Part shown: piece after piece, positions 33,917 to 42,993 of the stretch
Numbering within the stretch: position 1 is the first letter of the stretch
Layout of the letters: the number at the start of each line of letters is the position of its first letter
Origin: JBEEJL01 sp043744215
GTDB lineage: Bacteria > Pseudomonadota > Gammaproteobacteria > Burkholderiales > JBEEJL01
Assembly: GCA_043744215.1 (NCBI GenBank)
Contig: JAYTVC010000083.1
Span: forward strand, 1 to 64,000
Direction of reading: 5' to 3'
DNA: 64,000 bases
Program-made: the position numbers and the translations under genes
Notes under the pieces: generated by a model
Database searches by the model: none
What the model was told of the DNA's origin: nothing
What the model saw: the letters and a program-made list of their open reading frames with translations, nothing else

Positions 33917-34877
33917 TGTTATTCAATTTTACCAGAAATCGTTCCAGTTCAATGGGCAACGGCGCTTCAAAAACCACAGCTTCGTCGCTGACCGGATGGG
34001 GCAACTTCACCTGCCATGCATGCAAAAACATGCGCTTCAAACCTTGTTTGGCCAGTTGTTTATTCAGCGCGAAGTCGCCGTACTTGTCATCACCCGCAAT
34101 GGGAAAACCCAGGTGCGCCAAATGCACTCTTATCTGATGGGTGCGACCCGTCATCAGTTCCGCTTCGAGCAAGCTGAAATCGCCGTAATGGGCTTTCAGG
34201 CGAAAAATTGTGTGCGATGCCATGCCCGCCGCATCGACGAACACGCGACGCTCGCCGTCATCGGTCACCATTTTTTGTAGGGCGAGTTTGACGTGCTGCA
34301 AAGGGTTTTTCCAATGTCCCGCCACTAAAACAAAATAACGCTTTTCCATGCCGCTATCTTTGTTATCGGGGTGCATCAGCTCGTGCAGCTTCACTAAAGC
34401 CGCGCGTTTTTTTGCCAGCAACAACACGCCGGAGGTTTCGCGGTCGAGCCGATGCGCGAGTTCGAGAAGTTTCTGTTGCGGATATTCCAGCCGCAATTGT
34501 TCGACCACGCCGAGGCTGATGCCGCTGCCACCGTGCACGGCCATGCCGGCCGGTTTGTTCAAAACCATCAAAGCGTCGTCTTCATATATAAGGTGATCGG
34601 CCAGCCGCGCTTTGTCGGCGGGCAATTTGGTCACGGCTTTGCGTTCGGGTTCGGCGGTGCGGATAGGCGGGATGCGCAGCTTGTCGCCAATATTGAGGCG
34701 ATAAGTGGCGTCGACCCGGCCGCTGTTCACACGCACTTCGCCGCTACGCAAAATGCGGTAAATATGGCTCTTCGGGACACCTTTGAGGATTTTTAACAGA
34801 TAGTTATCAATGCGTTGGCTCTCGCCGCTCTCATCGATTTCCACCCAGCTAACGGCTGCTTTGCTTACTTCAGGCAT
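33912..34877 (-). CDS. rluC: 23S rRNA pseudouridine synthase RluC
   Basis: 321 residues. An S4 RNA-binding domain (IDNYLLKILKGVPKSHIYRI, residues about 20-70) is followed by the RluA-family catalytic domain with AHRLDRETSGVLL (catalytic Asp) and TGRTHQIRVHLAHLG. Modifies three uridines in 23S rRNA in known homologues. Divergent from rne, the conserved arrangement. Confidence 0.95.
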   Translation of the reverse strand: MPEVSKAAVSWVEIDESGESQRIDNYLLKILKGVPKSHIYRILRSGEVRVNSGRVDATYRLNIGDKLRIPPIRTAEPERKAVTKLPADKARLADHLIYEDDALMVLNKPAGMAVHGGSGISLGVVEQLRLEYPQQKLLELAHRLDRETSGVLLLAKKRAALVKLHELMHPDNKDSGMEKRYFVLVAGHWKNPLQHVKLALQKMVTDDGERRVFVDAAGMASHTIFRLKAHYGDFSLLEAELMTGRTHQIRVHLAHLGFPIAGDDKYGDFALNKQLAKQGLKRMFLHAWQVKLPHPVSDEAVVFEAPLPIELERFLVKLNNK

Positions 34878-34898
34878 TTAACTTATACTGTTATCTCG

Positions 34899-34926
34899 TT
34901 GATTTGAAAGCAGGTCGAATTATATT
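34899..34926 (+). promoter_or_regulatory. Candidate rne promoter
   Basis: TTGATT (34899-34904) and TATATT (34921-34926), 16 bases apart, would give a leader of nearly 400 bases, close to the long rne leader known in Escherichia coli. Pattern match only. Confidence 0.4.
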
Positions 34927-35214
34927 TTCCCTGTTTCTCTGATGTGCGCCTATGACGCACTCATCCGACAAACTCATCAACGCACGGGTTATATCGCTTA
35001 CCCGATTCAAGTAGCGAAAGCAGCAATTATACGCGCTCAAAGCACTGCATGATTTTCGACGTGTTGCCCATGATGGCGGCACGCAGTAAAAACAAACCGA
35101 TACGACTGACCGTTAACCACTTTTGATCAGACACACTATTCGTATATGCACAGCAATCTCCATTTGAAGCATCCGGGTACCGAGGTTGAGCGCGCGCTTG
35201 CGCTGTTCCGCCCT

Positions 35215-35275
35215 GCCCGCCTCGCTGTGCACCAGATGACTGATCCACTCGCTTAACGTCTCATTCGAGGCGGGC
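35215..35275 (+). promoter_or_regulatory. Long inverted repeat in rne 5' leader
   Basis: GCCCGCCTCG (35215-35224) and CGAGGCGGGC (35266-35275) form a perfect 10-bp stem around a 41-base loop, 50 bases before the rne ATG. RNase E mRNA in Escherichia coli is autoregulated through leader hairpins; this stem is a candidate for the same role. The rest of the gap 34878-35325 has no gene. Confidence 0.5.
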
Positions 35276-35325
35276 TGAGACCCGGCTGGTTTGTGCATCC
35301 CGTGTAAGAGCGCGGGAGACATAAA

Positions 35326-38226
35326 ATGAAACGCATGTTATTTAACGCAACCCAGGCTGAAGAGCTGCGGGTCGCCATCGTAGATGGCCAGAAGTTAATT
35401 GATTTAGATATCGAATACGCCGGCAAGGAGCAACGCAAAAGCAATATCTACAAAGGGGTTATCACCCGCGTAGAACCCTCCCTCGAAGCCTGTTTTATCG
35501 AATACGGTGCCGACCGGCACGGTTTTCTTCCCTTCAAAGAAATTTCCAAAGCCTATCTGCAAAACGATGATGGCGAGTTTTCCCGCGCCAAAATATCGTC
35601 GTCGCTCAAAGAAGGCACTGAGCTTATCGTTCAGGTAGATAAAGACGAGCGCGGCAACAAAGGCGCAGCGCTAACCACTTTCGTCAGCCTGGCCGGACGC
35701 TATTTGGTGCTGATGCCGAACAATCCGCGCGGCGGCGGCGTGTCGCGCCGTATCGAAGGTGAAGACCGCGCCGAACTGCGCGACATCATGGACCGCCTCG
35801 AAGTGCCGGAAGGCATGAGCCTCATCGCCCGCACAGCCGGTATTGGCCGTAGCTACGAAGAATTGCAATGGGACATGAATTACCTGTTGCAACTGTGGCA
35901 TGCCATCGACGACGCCGCCCGCAGCGTCAAGGCGCCTGAATTAATCTACCTTGAATCGAGCCTGGTAGTTCGCGCCATTCGCGATTTATTCCAGCCCGAC
36001 ATCGGCGAAATTCTGATCGACACCGAAAGTATTTACGAGCAAGCCCAGTCGTTTATGAGCACGGTGATGCCGGCCAACGTCAACAAGGTCAAGTTATATA
36101 AAGATGACGTGCCGCTGTTTTCGCGTTTCCAGATTGAACATCAGATCGAAACCGCCTACCGTCGCGACGTGTCGCTGCCTTCCGGCGGCGCGATTATTAT
36201 CGACCACACCGAAGCACTGGTCTCCGTGGACGTAAACTCCGCCCGCGCCACCAAAGGTGCGGATATCGAAGCGACTGCGTTCAATACCAATATGGAAGCG
36301 GCGGAAGAAGTCGCACGCCAATTGCGCTTGCGTGACTTGGGCGGCTTGGTGGTCATCGACTTCATCGATATGGAATCGGCACGCAATCAGCGCGACGTGG
36401 AAAACCGTTTACGTGATGCGCTCAAGCCTGACCGCGCCCGCGTGCAAACCGGCAAAATCTCCCGCTTCGGTTTGATGGAGTTGTCGCGTCAGCGTTTGCA
36501 GCCGTCGCTGGGTGAAACTAGCCACATCCCCTGCCCGCGTTGCCACGGCACCGGCCACATCCGCGATACGGAATCTTCCGCGCTGCACATCCTGCGCATC
36601 CTGCAGGAAGAAGCGATGAAGGAAAATACGCAAGCGCTGCACGCGCAAGTGCCGGTCGATGTGGCAACTTTTCTGCTGAACGAAAAGCGCGCGGAAATCC
36701 ACGCTATCGAATCGCGCTTAAAAGTCGATGTGATTCTGATTCCGAATACGCATCTCGAAACGCCAAATTACGAAGTGGAACGCGTGCGCCTCGACAGCAC
36801 CGTTGCAGAAAACCCAACGCCTAGCTACCAGCGCGTGGTTATGCCGACGGTGGAAGATAAATCGTCTGCCGCCAGCGCCAAAGCCGATGTCGCCAAACCC
36901 GCGCGTCCCGTGCCCCTGGTTAAAGGCATTACCCCGGCACAGCCGGCACCGGTCAGTGCACCGAAGGCGGAATCGCCGCAGCCTGCGACGCAAAAAGTAT
37001 CATTCTTCCGTCGCATGTTGGGGTTGTTCCGCAAGTCGGAAACAACCGAGCAACCCATCGCTCCGGCCACAGCCCGCGCAGCAGGCGCAAGACGTGACAA
37101 TAAAACAGACGGCGGCCGCAATGACCGCGGAAACCGTGATGGCAATCGCAATCGCGGCCAGCGTCGTGATCGTAATGATGCGCGTGACGGAAAACCTGAA
37201 ATCGCGTCACGGGATGGCCAGCCGCCCAAACAGCGCGAGCCGAGAGAACCAAAAGAACTGCGTGAACCGAAAGAGCAACAACGTGAACCGAGAGAACCGC
37301 GCGAACCCAGAGAGCCAAGGGAGCCGCGTGAGCCGCGTGGTGAAGGTCGCCGTCCGCGTAACGCCGAGCCGCAAGCCGAAACCGTCACGCAGGATGTCAG
37401 CGCAGCATCAATGCCCGATAGTGAAACCCAGTCAGAATCCGGTGAAGGCCGTCAACGCCGGCGTCGCGGCGGCCGTGGGCGTGACCGCGGTGATCGTGGC
37501 GACCGCGCGCCACGACAGGATGCAGGCGTAGAAGCGCACGACAGCGCTACGCAAGCATTCGCTGACACCGAAGCTGAACATCATGGCGGCACCGCAGCAG
37601 CTGTCACCGGCGGATTGGCAGCGACGGCACTGGCGGCAGTCGCAGTAATAAAAGGTGAAAAAGTTGCGGCAAACGAACTGCCTGCGCTTGATGAACCTCG
37701 CCATCAAGCATCCGATCACTCGGCACTCGCCGCCGAAGAATCCCATCAACCGGTGTCTTATCAACGCCACGACGAGTACGCACCACCGGTAATGCCTGGC
37801 CGCGAACCGGCTGCAGAAGTGGCTCATGCGCCCGCCCCTGCGTCGGCGAAAGAAGCAGAGGCCGCACCCCCCGCCGGTAACGGACATGCTGTGACGGCAA
37901 GCCCGGCCATCAAACCGCTGCCGCCTGAATTGGCCGTCGGTTCCGTTTCTGCAGCGGGTTTGGAGATGGTGGAAACGCGTGCCGGTGTGGTGCAACCAGT
38001 CGCCCACAGTGAATCGTCCGCTCCGCGTTTGCCACGCAGCATCGTGCACGAGCCGTTGCCATCGGTTGACGATCTGATTCAGGTGGAGACGCATCCGGTC
38101 AAGCGCATCGCGGCGCAAAGCCATAGCGAAGAAAATGTGCCGTCTGCCCCTTCACAGCGGAACATGGCGCACATTCCTCCGCCCTTGCACAACGAGCCGC
38201 TGCAACAAGTAGAAACGCGCAAGTAA
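35326..38226 (+). CDS. rne: Ribonuclease E
   Basis: 966 residues. Conserved N-terminal half: S1 domain (about 35-120), 5'-sensor/RNase H-like part, the DNase I-like site with ALVSVDVNSARAT and VIDFIDM (metal-binding Asp), and the CPRCHGTGHIR zinc link. After about residue 510 the sequence is disordered: Ala/Pro/Lys-rich, a HR/DR/NR basic tract, a (R-E-P) repeat run near 640-675, an Arg-rich RRRRGGRGRDRGDRG block and an acidic tail, which would hold the RNA-binding and degradosome-scaffold segments. An AR-rich hydrophobic stretch (TAAAVTGGLAATALAAVAVI) is odd for this region. Confidence 0.97.
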   Translation: MKRMLFNATQAEELRVAIVDGQKLIDLDIEYAGKEQRKSNIYKGVITRVEPSLEACFIEYGADRHGFLPFKEISKAYLQNDDGEFSRAKISSSLKEGTELIVQVDKDERGNKGAALTTFVSLAGRYLVLMPNNPRGGGVSRRIEGEDRAELRDIMDRLEVPEGMSLIARTAGIGRSYEELQWDMNYLLQLWHAIDDAARSVKAPELIYLESSLVVRAIRDLFQPDIGEILIDTESIYEQAQSFMSTVMPANVNKVKLYKDDVPLFSRFQIEHQIETAYRRDVSLPSGGAIIIDHTEALVSVDVNSARATKGADIEATAFNTNMEAAEEVARQLRLRDLGGLVVIDFIDMESARNQRDVENRLRDALKPDRARVQTGKISRFGLMELSRQRLQPSLGETSHIPCPRCHGTGHIRDTESSALHILRILQEEAMKENTQALHAQVPVDVATFLLNEKRAEIHAIESRLKVDVILIPNTHLETPNYEVERVRLDSTVAENPTPSYQRVVMPTVEDKSSAASAKADVAKPARPVPLVKGITPAQPAPVSAPKAESPQPATQKVSFFRRMLGLFRKSETTEQPIAPATARAAGARRDNKTDGGRNDRGNRDGNRNRGQRRDRNDARDGKPEIASRDGQPPKQREPREPKELREPKEQQREPREPREPREPREPREPRGEGRRPRNAEPQAETVTQDVSAASMPDSETQSESGEGRQRRRRGGRGRDRGDRGDRAPRQDAGVEAHDSATQAFADTEAEHHGGTAAAVTGGLAATALAAVAVIKGEKVAANELPALDEPRHQASDHSALAAEESHQPVSYQRHDEYAPPVMPGREPAAEVAHAPAPASAKEAEAAPPAGNGHAVTASPAIKPLPPELAVGSVSAAGLEMVETRAGVVQPVAHSESSAPRLPRSIVHEPLPSVDDLIQVETHPVKRIAAQSHSEENVPSAPSQRNMAHIPPPLHNEPLQQVETRK

Positions 38227-38245
38227 TATTGCGGCTTACCCTTCA

Positions 38246-38277
38246 AACCTCCGTCGCGAAAGCACGGAGGTTTTTTT
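38246..38277 (+). terminator. Rho-independent terminator of rne
   Basis: AACCTCCG (38246-38253) and CGGAGGTT (38265-38272) pair around an 11-base loop and run into seven T residues, 20 bases after the rne stop. Confidence 0.85.
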
Positions 38278-38345
38278 ACGTGGCCAATCGGGTTGCGGTA
38301 ACATGAGCGTAGATTAATATTTCACTTCTATTCAGGGAGAACTCG

Positions 38346-38948
38346 ATGCCTGCACCGATAGAATTTTATTTCGATTTTTCTTCTCCTTACGGCTATCTTG
38401 CGTCAGAAAAAATTGATGCGCTCGCGGCAAAATATGGGCGCACAGTCGATTGGCATCCGGTATTGCTTGGCGCGATATTCAAAATCACCGGCGCGCAGCC
38501 GCCGGCAGGCGTGCCCATCAAAGGCGACTACTTCACCCGTGATTTCGCCCGCAGTGCGCGGCTGTTCGGCGTGCCGTACCAACATCCTTCCATTTTTCCC
38601 ATCGCCAGTATTGCCCCATCTCGCGCCGTCTATTGGCTCAAAGAACGTGACGTTGAACAATCCAAGGCACTCACTCGTGCGCTCTACCGCGCATTTTTTG
38701 TTGAGGGCCGCGACATCCAGCAGATTGAAACTGTCATCGATGTTGCGGCAAAGTTAGGTATCGACCGTGATGAACTCACAACCGCGTTGAACGACCAGGC
38801 AGTCAAAGACAAGCTCAAAAATGAAGTGCAACAAGCCATCGACAAAGGCGTGTTCGGCTCGCCCTATTTCATCGTCGATGGCGAGCCGTTCTTCGGCGCG
38901 GATCGCATGGAGCAACTGGACAAATGGCTGGCAACGGGAGGATGGTGA
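38346..38948 (+). CDS. 2-hydroxychromene-2-carboxylate isomerase family (DsbA-like, GST kappa)
   Basis: 200 residues. FYFDFSSPYGYLASEKI carries the Ser that binds glutathione in NahD-like isomerases; WHPVLLGAIFKITG and GVFGSPYFIVDGEPFFGADRM are conserved in the family. NahD isomerises 2-hydroxychromene-2-carboxylate in naphthalene breakdown, but no other such genes are here, so the natural substrate is uncertain. Precedes a small membrane-protein gene by one base, forming a likely operon. Confidence 0.88.
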   Translation: MPAPIEFYFDFSSPYGYLASEKIDALAAKYGRTVDWHPVLLGAIFKITGAQPPAGVPIKGDYFTRDFARSARLFGVPYQHPSIFPIASIAPSRAVYWLKERDVEQSKALTRALYRAFFVEGRDIQQIETVIDVAAKLGIDRDELTTALNDQAVKDKLKNEVQQAIDKGVFGSPYFIVDGEPFFGADRMEQLDKWLATGGW

Positions 38949-38949
38949 A

Positions 38950-39300
38950 ATGAGACTGATACTTCGTTGGCTGATCAACGCGGGCGCGCTGTTCGCCCTG
39001 CCCTACATCATCGAATCGATTCACATCAAAGACATCAAGGTCGCGCTGATCACCGCGCTAATGCTGGGTTTGGTTAACGCCATCATCCGGCCCATCGCGA
39101 TTTTATTGACCCTGCCGTTGACGATACTCACACTGGGCTTGTTCACGTTTGTCATTAACGGATTGTTATTTTGGGGTGTATCGTATTTCGTCGAAGGATT
39201 TTCCGTCGGTGGATTCTGGTCCGCGTTTTTCGGCGCGATAGTATTCAGCTTGATTTCGTGGGCCGCCAGTGCATTGTTATTGCCCAAACCGAAACCGTAA
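38950..39300 (+). CDS. Four-span membrane protein, Phage_holin_4_2 (YvlD-like) family
   Basis: 116 residues. Four hydrophobic segments and the hallmark GLVNAIIRPIAILLTLPLTI and FVINGLLFWGVSYFV identify the YvlD/phage-holin-4-superfamily group. Despite the name these are chromosomal inner-membrane proteins of unknown function. ATG 38950 follows GAGGATGGTGAA at the end of the preceding gene. Confidence 0.88.
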   Translation: MRLILRWLINAGALFALPYIIESIHIKDIKVALITALMLGLVNAIIRPIAILLTLPLTILTLGLFTFVINGLLFWGVSYFVEGFSVGGFWSAFFGAIVFSLISWAASALLLPKPKP

Positions 39301-39306
39301 AATACT

Positions 39307-39329
39307 GATAATAATCAAATAGTTACATA
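39307..39329. repeat. Dispersed AT-rich repeat, copy 7
   Basis: GATAATAATCAAATAGTTAC then ATA directly behind the stop of the small membrane-protein gene. Confidence 0.55.
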
Positions 39330-39334
39330 ATTTC

Positions 39335-39403
39335 CGTCATTCCCGTGCAAACCGGAATCCATTGATAAAAATCAAACTGGGTTCCCGCTTGCACGGGAAT
39401 GAC
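39335..39403. repeat. REP-like palindromic repeat (CGTCATTCCCG)
   Basis: CGTCATTCCCGTGCAAACC and its inverted partner GCTTGCACGGGAATGAC flank a short loop. Related to the copy at 40239-40311. Confidence 0.75.
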
Positions 39404-39484
39404 AAATGACTTGATCATGTTGTTTTTTCACCACCCTCCGGACCCCAAAAGATCGCTCACATTATTAAGTCACTGCTGAAATTT

Positions 39485-40126
39485 TCATCCATGCCCTTTC
39501 AATCCTGGCAACAGCACCAACAAACCGCTGACAAAAATTTCCACCGCCACTGCTGTCAAAATCAATCCCATCAAGCGCATGGCGATGTTGATGCCGGTTT
39601 TGCCGAGCAATTTGCTCACGGGTGTGGCCGCGCGTAGCGTCAACCAACTGGCCATGCCAACGATAAGACACGCACTGATAATCGCGACGCGATGTTTCCA
39701 ATCCGGCGATTCGCTCACATAAATAATCGTGGTAGAAATCGCGCCGGGCCCGGCAAGCAGCGGTATGGCAATCGGCACCACGGCGATGCTGTCCTTGTCG
39801 TGAGCTTCCGCTTCTTCCTCATCCGTTTGCTTGTCGCGAATCTGCTTCACCTGCAACATCGAAATCGCCATGAAGAAAATAAGAATCGCACCGGCCACCT
39901 TGAACGACGCAATCGAAATGCCGAAAAAACGCAACACCGCGTCGCCCACCAGCGCCGACACAACCAGCACAATCGCCACCGCAAAACTCGCCGTGCGCGC
40001 GATTTTTGCCCGGTCGCCTTCACTGTAATGATGCACCATCACCGCGAATGACGGCAACGCGCCGACAGGATCGACAATCACCAGCAGTGCCACCAGAACT
40101 TTAATGTATTCGGACCAATCGAGCAT
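39485..40126 (-). CDS. MarC-family integral membrane protein
   Basis: 213 residues from ATG 40126; the frame extends to 40231 but upstream residues are not MarC-like. Six hydrophobic segments; FVALL-type start IKVLVALLVIVDPVGALPSF and IAIPLLAGPGAISTTIIY are family signatures. Inner-membrane protein of unknown transport function. A charged cytoplasmic loop (RDKQTDEEEAEAHDKD) separates spans 3 and 4. Confidence 0.9.
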   Translation of the reverse strand: MLDWSEYIKVLVALLVIVDPVGALPSFAVMVHHYSEGDRAKIARTASFAVAIVLVVSALVGDAVLRFFGISIASFKVAGAILIFFMAISMLQVKQIRDKQTDEEEAEAHDKDSIAVVPIAIPLLAGPGAISTTIIYVSESPDWKHRVAIISACLIVGMASWLTLRAATPVSKLLGKTGINIAMRLMGLILTAVAVEIFVSGLLVLLPGLKGHG

Positions 40127-40163
40127 GATGTGCCGGCCTATTTTTTTGGTTGAAATCTTGTAT

Positions 40164-40193
40164 GAGGTCGGCAATCTCTTACCGACAAATGGT
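40164..40193. repeat. GGTCGGCAATC..CCGAC repeat, single arm
   Basis: GAGGTCGGCAATCTCTTACC then GACAAATGGT, the same unit as at 8940-8970 including the AAATGGT tail. Confidence 0.6.
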
Positions 40194-40238
40194 GCATAGA
40201 GTATTGAAGCACAATGCAGCCGCAACTTCAAAAACTAC

Positions 40239-40311
40239 CGTCATTCCCGCGCAGGCGGGAATCTAGCGGGTCATTTATAGCGCTGGATTTCCGCCTGCGC
40301 GGGAATGACGG
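40239..40311. repeat. REP-like palindromic repeat (CGTCATTCCCGCGCAGGCGGG)
   Basis: CGTCATTCCCGCGCAGGCG and the inverted CGCCTGCGCGGGAATGACG enclose a short spacer. A common intergenic element type; it could fold into a long hairpin between marC and the phosphatase gene. Confidence 0.8.
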
Positions 40312-40330
40312 CTTGTTAAATGTATTGCCA

Positions 40331-40822
40331 TTATTCGACCTTCAAATGTCGCAATTCATTTTCCAATAAAAACGCTATCAACCCACGCGAACCGTCCTCC
40401 GCCATATCCAGCACTACATCAAACCCCTTGGCATTGCCGTAATACGGGTCAGGCACTTCGCGGCCTTTGAATTTTTCGCTGAAATCCAAAAATAATTTCA
40501 GCTTGTGATGATACTTCGATGGACACTGTTTTTTCAGCCACGCCAGATTGTCCCGATCCATCGCCAGCAAAAAATCAAATGCATCATAATCCGGCTGATT
40601 GATTTGCCGCGCGCGTAACTGCGTCAGATCGTATCCACGCTCGCTCGCATGGGCGATGGCACGCGCATCTGGTGGCGAGCCGCTATGAAAACCAATCGTG
40701 CCGGCTGAATCGATTTCAAGCAAGCCATGCAATTTGTGTTCGCCCGCGAAGTGACGCAACACCCCTTCAGCGGTGGGTGAACGGCAGATGTTGCCCATGC
40801 AGACAAATAATATTTTGATCAT
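40331..40822 (-). CDS. Low-molecular-weight protein-tyrosine phosphatase
   Basis: 163 residues. FVCMGNICRSPTAEGVL is the C-x5-R-S phosphate loop at the N-terminus and VPDPYYG holds the general-acid Asp. Cytoplasmic; related enzymes dephosphorylate bacterial tyrosine kinases that control exopolysaccharide, but no such kinase is here. Its ATG overlaps the uvrB stop by four bases. Confidence 0.93.
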   Translation of the reverse strand: MIKILFVCMGNICRSPTAEGVLRHFAGEHKLHGLLEIDSAGTIGFHSGSPPDARAIAHASERGYDLTQLRARQINQPDYDAFDFLLAMDRDNLAWLKKQCPSKYHHKLKLFLDFSEKFKGREVPDPYYGNAKGFDVVLDMAEDGSRGLIAFLLENELRHLKVE

Positions 40823-42882
40823 TCGGGATTTAGAAATAACCGCTGTTTCAATATTTTTAACTGGTCCCGCAATTCTGCCGCCCGCTCAAACTCCAAATTC
40901 TTCGCGGCGGCGAGCATGTCTTTTTCGAGTTTTTTCATTGACGCGGCGAGCTGCTTTTCGCTTAGGGCTTCGTAGCGAGCTTCCTGTTGCGCGGCTTTGC
41001 GCGTTTCTTGCGCGCTGTCGGCATCGTACATGCCGTCGATGATGTCTTTAATGCGTTTGACAACGCCTTTGGGTTCGATGCCGTGGGCTTTGTTGAATGC
41101 GATTTGCTTGGCGCGGCGGCGTTCGGTTTCGCCGATGGCTTTTTGCATGGAGTTGGTAATGCGATCGGCATACAAAATTGCTTTGCCGTTGAGGTGGCGC
41201 GCTGCGCGGCCGATGGTTTGGATGAGAGAGCGTTCTGAGCGCAGGAAGCCTTCTTTGTCCGCATCAAGAATCGCCACCAGCGACACTTCGGGAATGTCCA
41301 ATCCTTCACGCAGCAGGTTAATGCCGACGACTACATCAAATACGCCGAGGCGTAAATCGCGGATAATTTCGACGCGTTCGACTGTCTCAATATCCGAATG
41401 CAAATAGCGCACTTTAATTTTGTGTTCGGCGAGATAATCCGTCAGGTCTTCCGACATGCGCTTGGTGAGCGTCGTCACCAGCACCCGTTCGCCTAAAGGA
41501 ATACGCTTGTTTATTTCAGAGAGAAGATCATCCACTTGGCTCACAGCCGGGCGCACTTCGACGATCGGATCGACGAGGCCTGTAGGCCGCACCAACTGTT
41601 CAACCACCTGACCTTGATGCTGGGCTTCATACTCCGATGGGGTGGCGGAAACAAAAACCGTCTGCCTCATCATGCGCTCAAACTCTTCAAACTTGAGCGG
41701 GCGATTATCCAGCGCCGAGGGCAAACGGAATCCGTAATCCACCAGATTCTCTTTACGCGCCCTATCGCCTTTATACATCGCGCCCACTTGCGGAATGGTA
41801 ACGTGGCTTTCGTCGATGAACATAAGCGCATTTTTGGGCAGATATTCAATCAGCGTTGGCGGCGGTTCGCCCGGTGCGCGGCCTGAAAGATGACGTGAAT
41901 AATTTTCGATGCCTTTGCAAAAACCCAATTCGTTGAGCATTTCCAAATCGAACAGTGTGCGCTGGTCGATGCGTTGCAATTCCAATAATTTTTGATTGTC
42001 TGCGAAGAAATTTTTGCGTTCGTGCAATTCTATTTTAATTTTTTCTATCGCTTTCAAAGTGGTGTCGCGCGGCGTCACATAGTGGCTACCGGCATATACA
42101 GTAAATATTTGAATCTTTTGAATAATTTGACCGGTTAGCGGGTCGAAAATCATCAGGTTTTCAATCTCGTCGTCGAAGAAAGAAATGCGGATCGCGTGCT
42201 CGGAATTTTCTGCCGGGAACACGTCAATCACATCGCCACGTACGCGGAAAATGCCGCGCTTGAATTCAATGTCGTTGCGTTCGTATTGCATGGCGCTGAG
42301 TTGTTTGATGATCGCGCGAGGGTCGGATTTGTCACCCTTGCGTAACAACATGCGCATCTCGTAGTAATCGCTCGGGTCGCCGATGCCGTAAATCGCCGAC
42401 ACCGTGGCGACGATAATCACATCCTTGCGTTCCATAATCGACTTCGTGGCGGACAGCCGCATCTGCTCAATGTGATCGTTTATGCTGGAATCTTTTTCGA
42501 TAAACAAATCCCGCGACGGCACGTAGGCTTCGGGCTGATAATAATCGTAATAGGAAACAAAATATTCCACCGCATTTTCGGGGAAAAAATCGCGAAACTC
42601 GGAATATAATTGCGCCGCAAGCGTTTTGTTTGGTGCCATCACAATCGCAGGCCGCCCGGTTTGCGCGATGACATTGGCCATCGTGTAGGTTTTGCCCGAG
42701 CCAGTCACGCCGAGTAAAGTCTGGTATTGCAAACCATCGGCAAAGCCCGCTACCAGTTGTTTGATAGCTTCCGGCTGGTCGCCCGCCGGCTCGAAGGGAC
42801 GAAATAATTTATACGGACTATCGGGAAAGGTGGCCCACTTGTCCGCAGTCGGTTTCGGTGAAACCAGCGCTAAATCTGCCAT
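40819..42882 (-). CDS. uvrB: Excinuclease ABC subunit B
   Basis: 687 residues. GVTGSGKTYTMANVI (Walker A), SYYDYYQPEAYVPSRD (beta-hairpin that probes damage), FIDESHVTIPQ (Walker B), helicase motifs V and VI, and a C-terminal UVR domain (KLEKDMLAAAKNLEFERAAE then LRDQL) that contacts UvrC. Nucleotide excision repair. Divergent from the aminotransferase gene. Confidence 0.98.
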   Translation of the reverse strand: MADLALVSPKPTADKWATFPDSPYKLFRPFEPAGDQPEAIKQLVAGFADGLQYQTLLGVTGSGKTYTMANVIAQTGRPAIVMAPNKTLAAQLYSEFRDFFPENAVEYFVSYYDYYQPEAYVPSRDLFIEKDSSINDHIEQMRLSATKSIMERKDVIIVATVSAIYGIGDPSDYYEMRMLLRKGDKSDPRAIIKQLSAMQYERNDIEFKRGIFRVRGDVIDVFPAENSEHAIRISFFDDEIENLMIFDPLTGQIIQKIQIFTVYAGSHYVTPRDTTLKAIEKIKIELHERKNFFADNQKLLELQRIDQRTLFDLEMLNELGFCKGIENYSRHLSGRAPGEPPPTLIEYLPKNALMFIDESHVTIPQVGAMYKGDRARKENLVDYGFRLPSALDNRPLKFEEFERMMRQTVFVSATPSEYEAQHQGQVVEQLVRPTGLVDPIVEVRPAVSQVDDLLSEINKRIPLGERVLVTTLTKRMSEDLTDYLAEHKIKVRYLHSDIETVERVEIIRDLRLGVFDVVVGINLLREGLDIPEVSLVAILDADKEGFLRSERSLIQTIGRAARHLNGKAILYADRITNSMQKAIGETERRRAKQIAFNKAHGIEPKGVVKRIKDIIDGMYDADSAQETRKAAQQEARYEALSEKQLAASMKKLEKDMLAAAKNLEFERAAELRDQLKILKQRLFLNPE

Positions 42883-42993
42883 TACAAATATTTCCTATCG
42901 GATTTCCACACAATTGCGTAACATTACCAACTGCAATCAACATTACATTGTAAGCGCCTTCACTCATTAGTTCCATTACCTGTTGAGTTTCCC

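Noticed and set aside
38950..39300. Phage holin reading of the small membrane protein
   Set aside because: The family name is misleading; no lysis or phage genes nearby and the protein is of the chromosomal YvlD type.
39335..40311. Repeats examined as a possible CRISPR array
   Set aside because: Only two palindromic units, unequal spacing and no repeat-spacer periodicity; they are REP-like elements.
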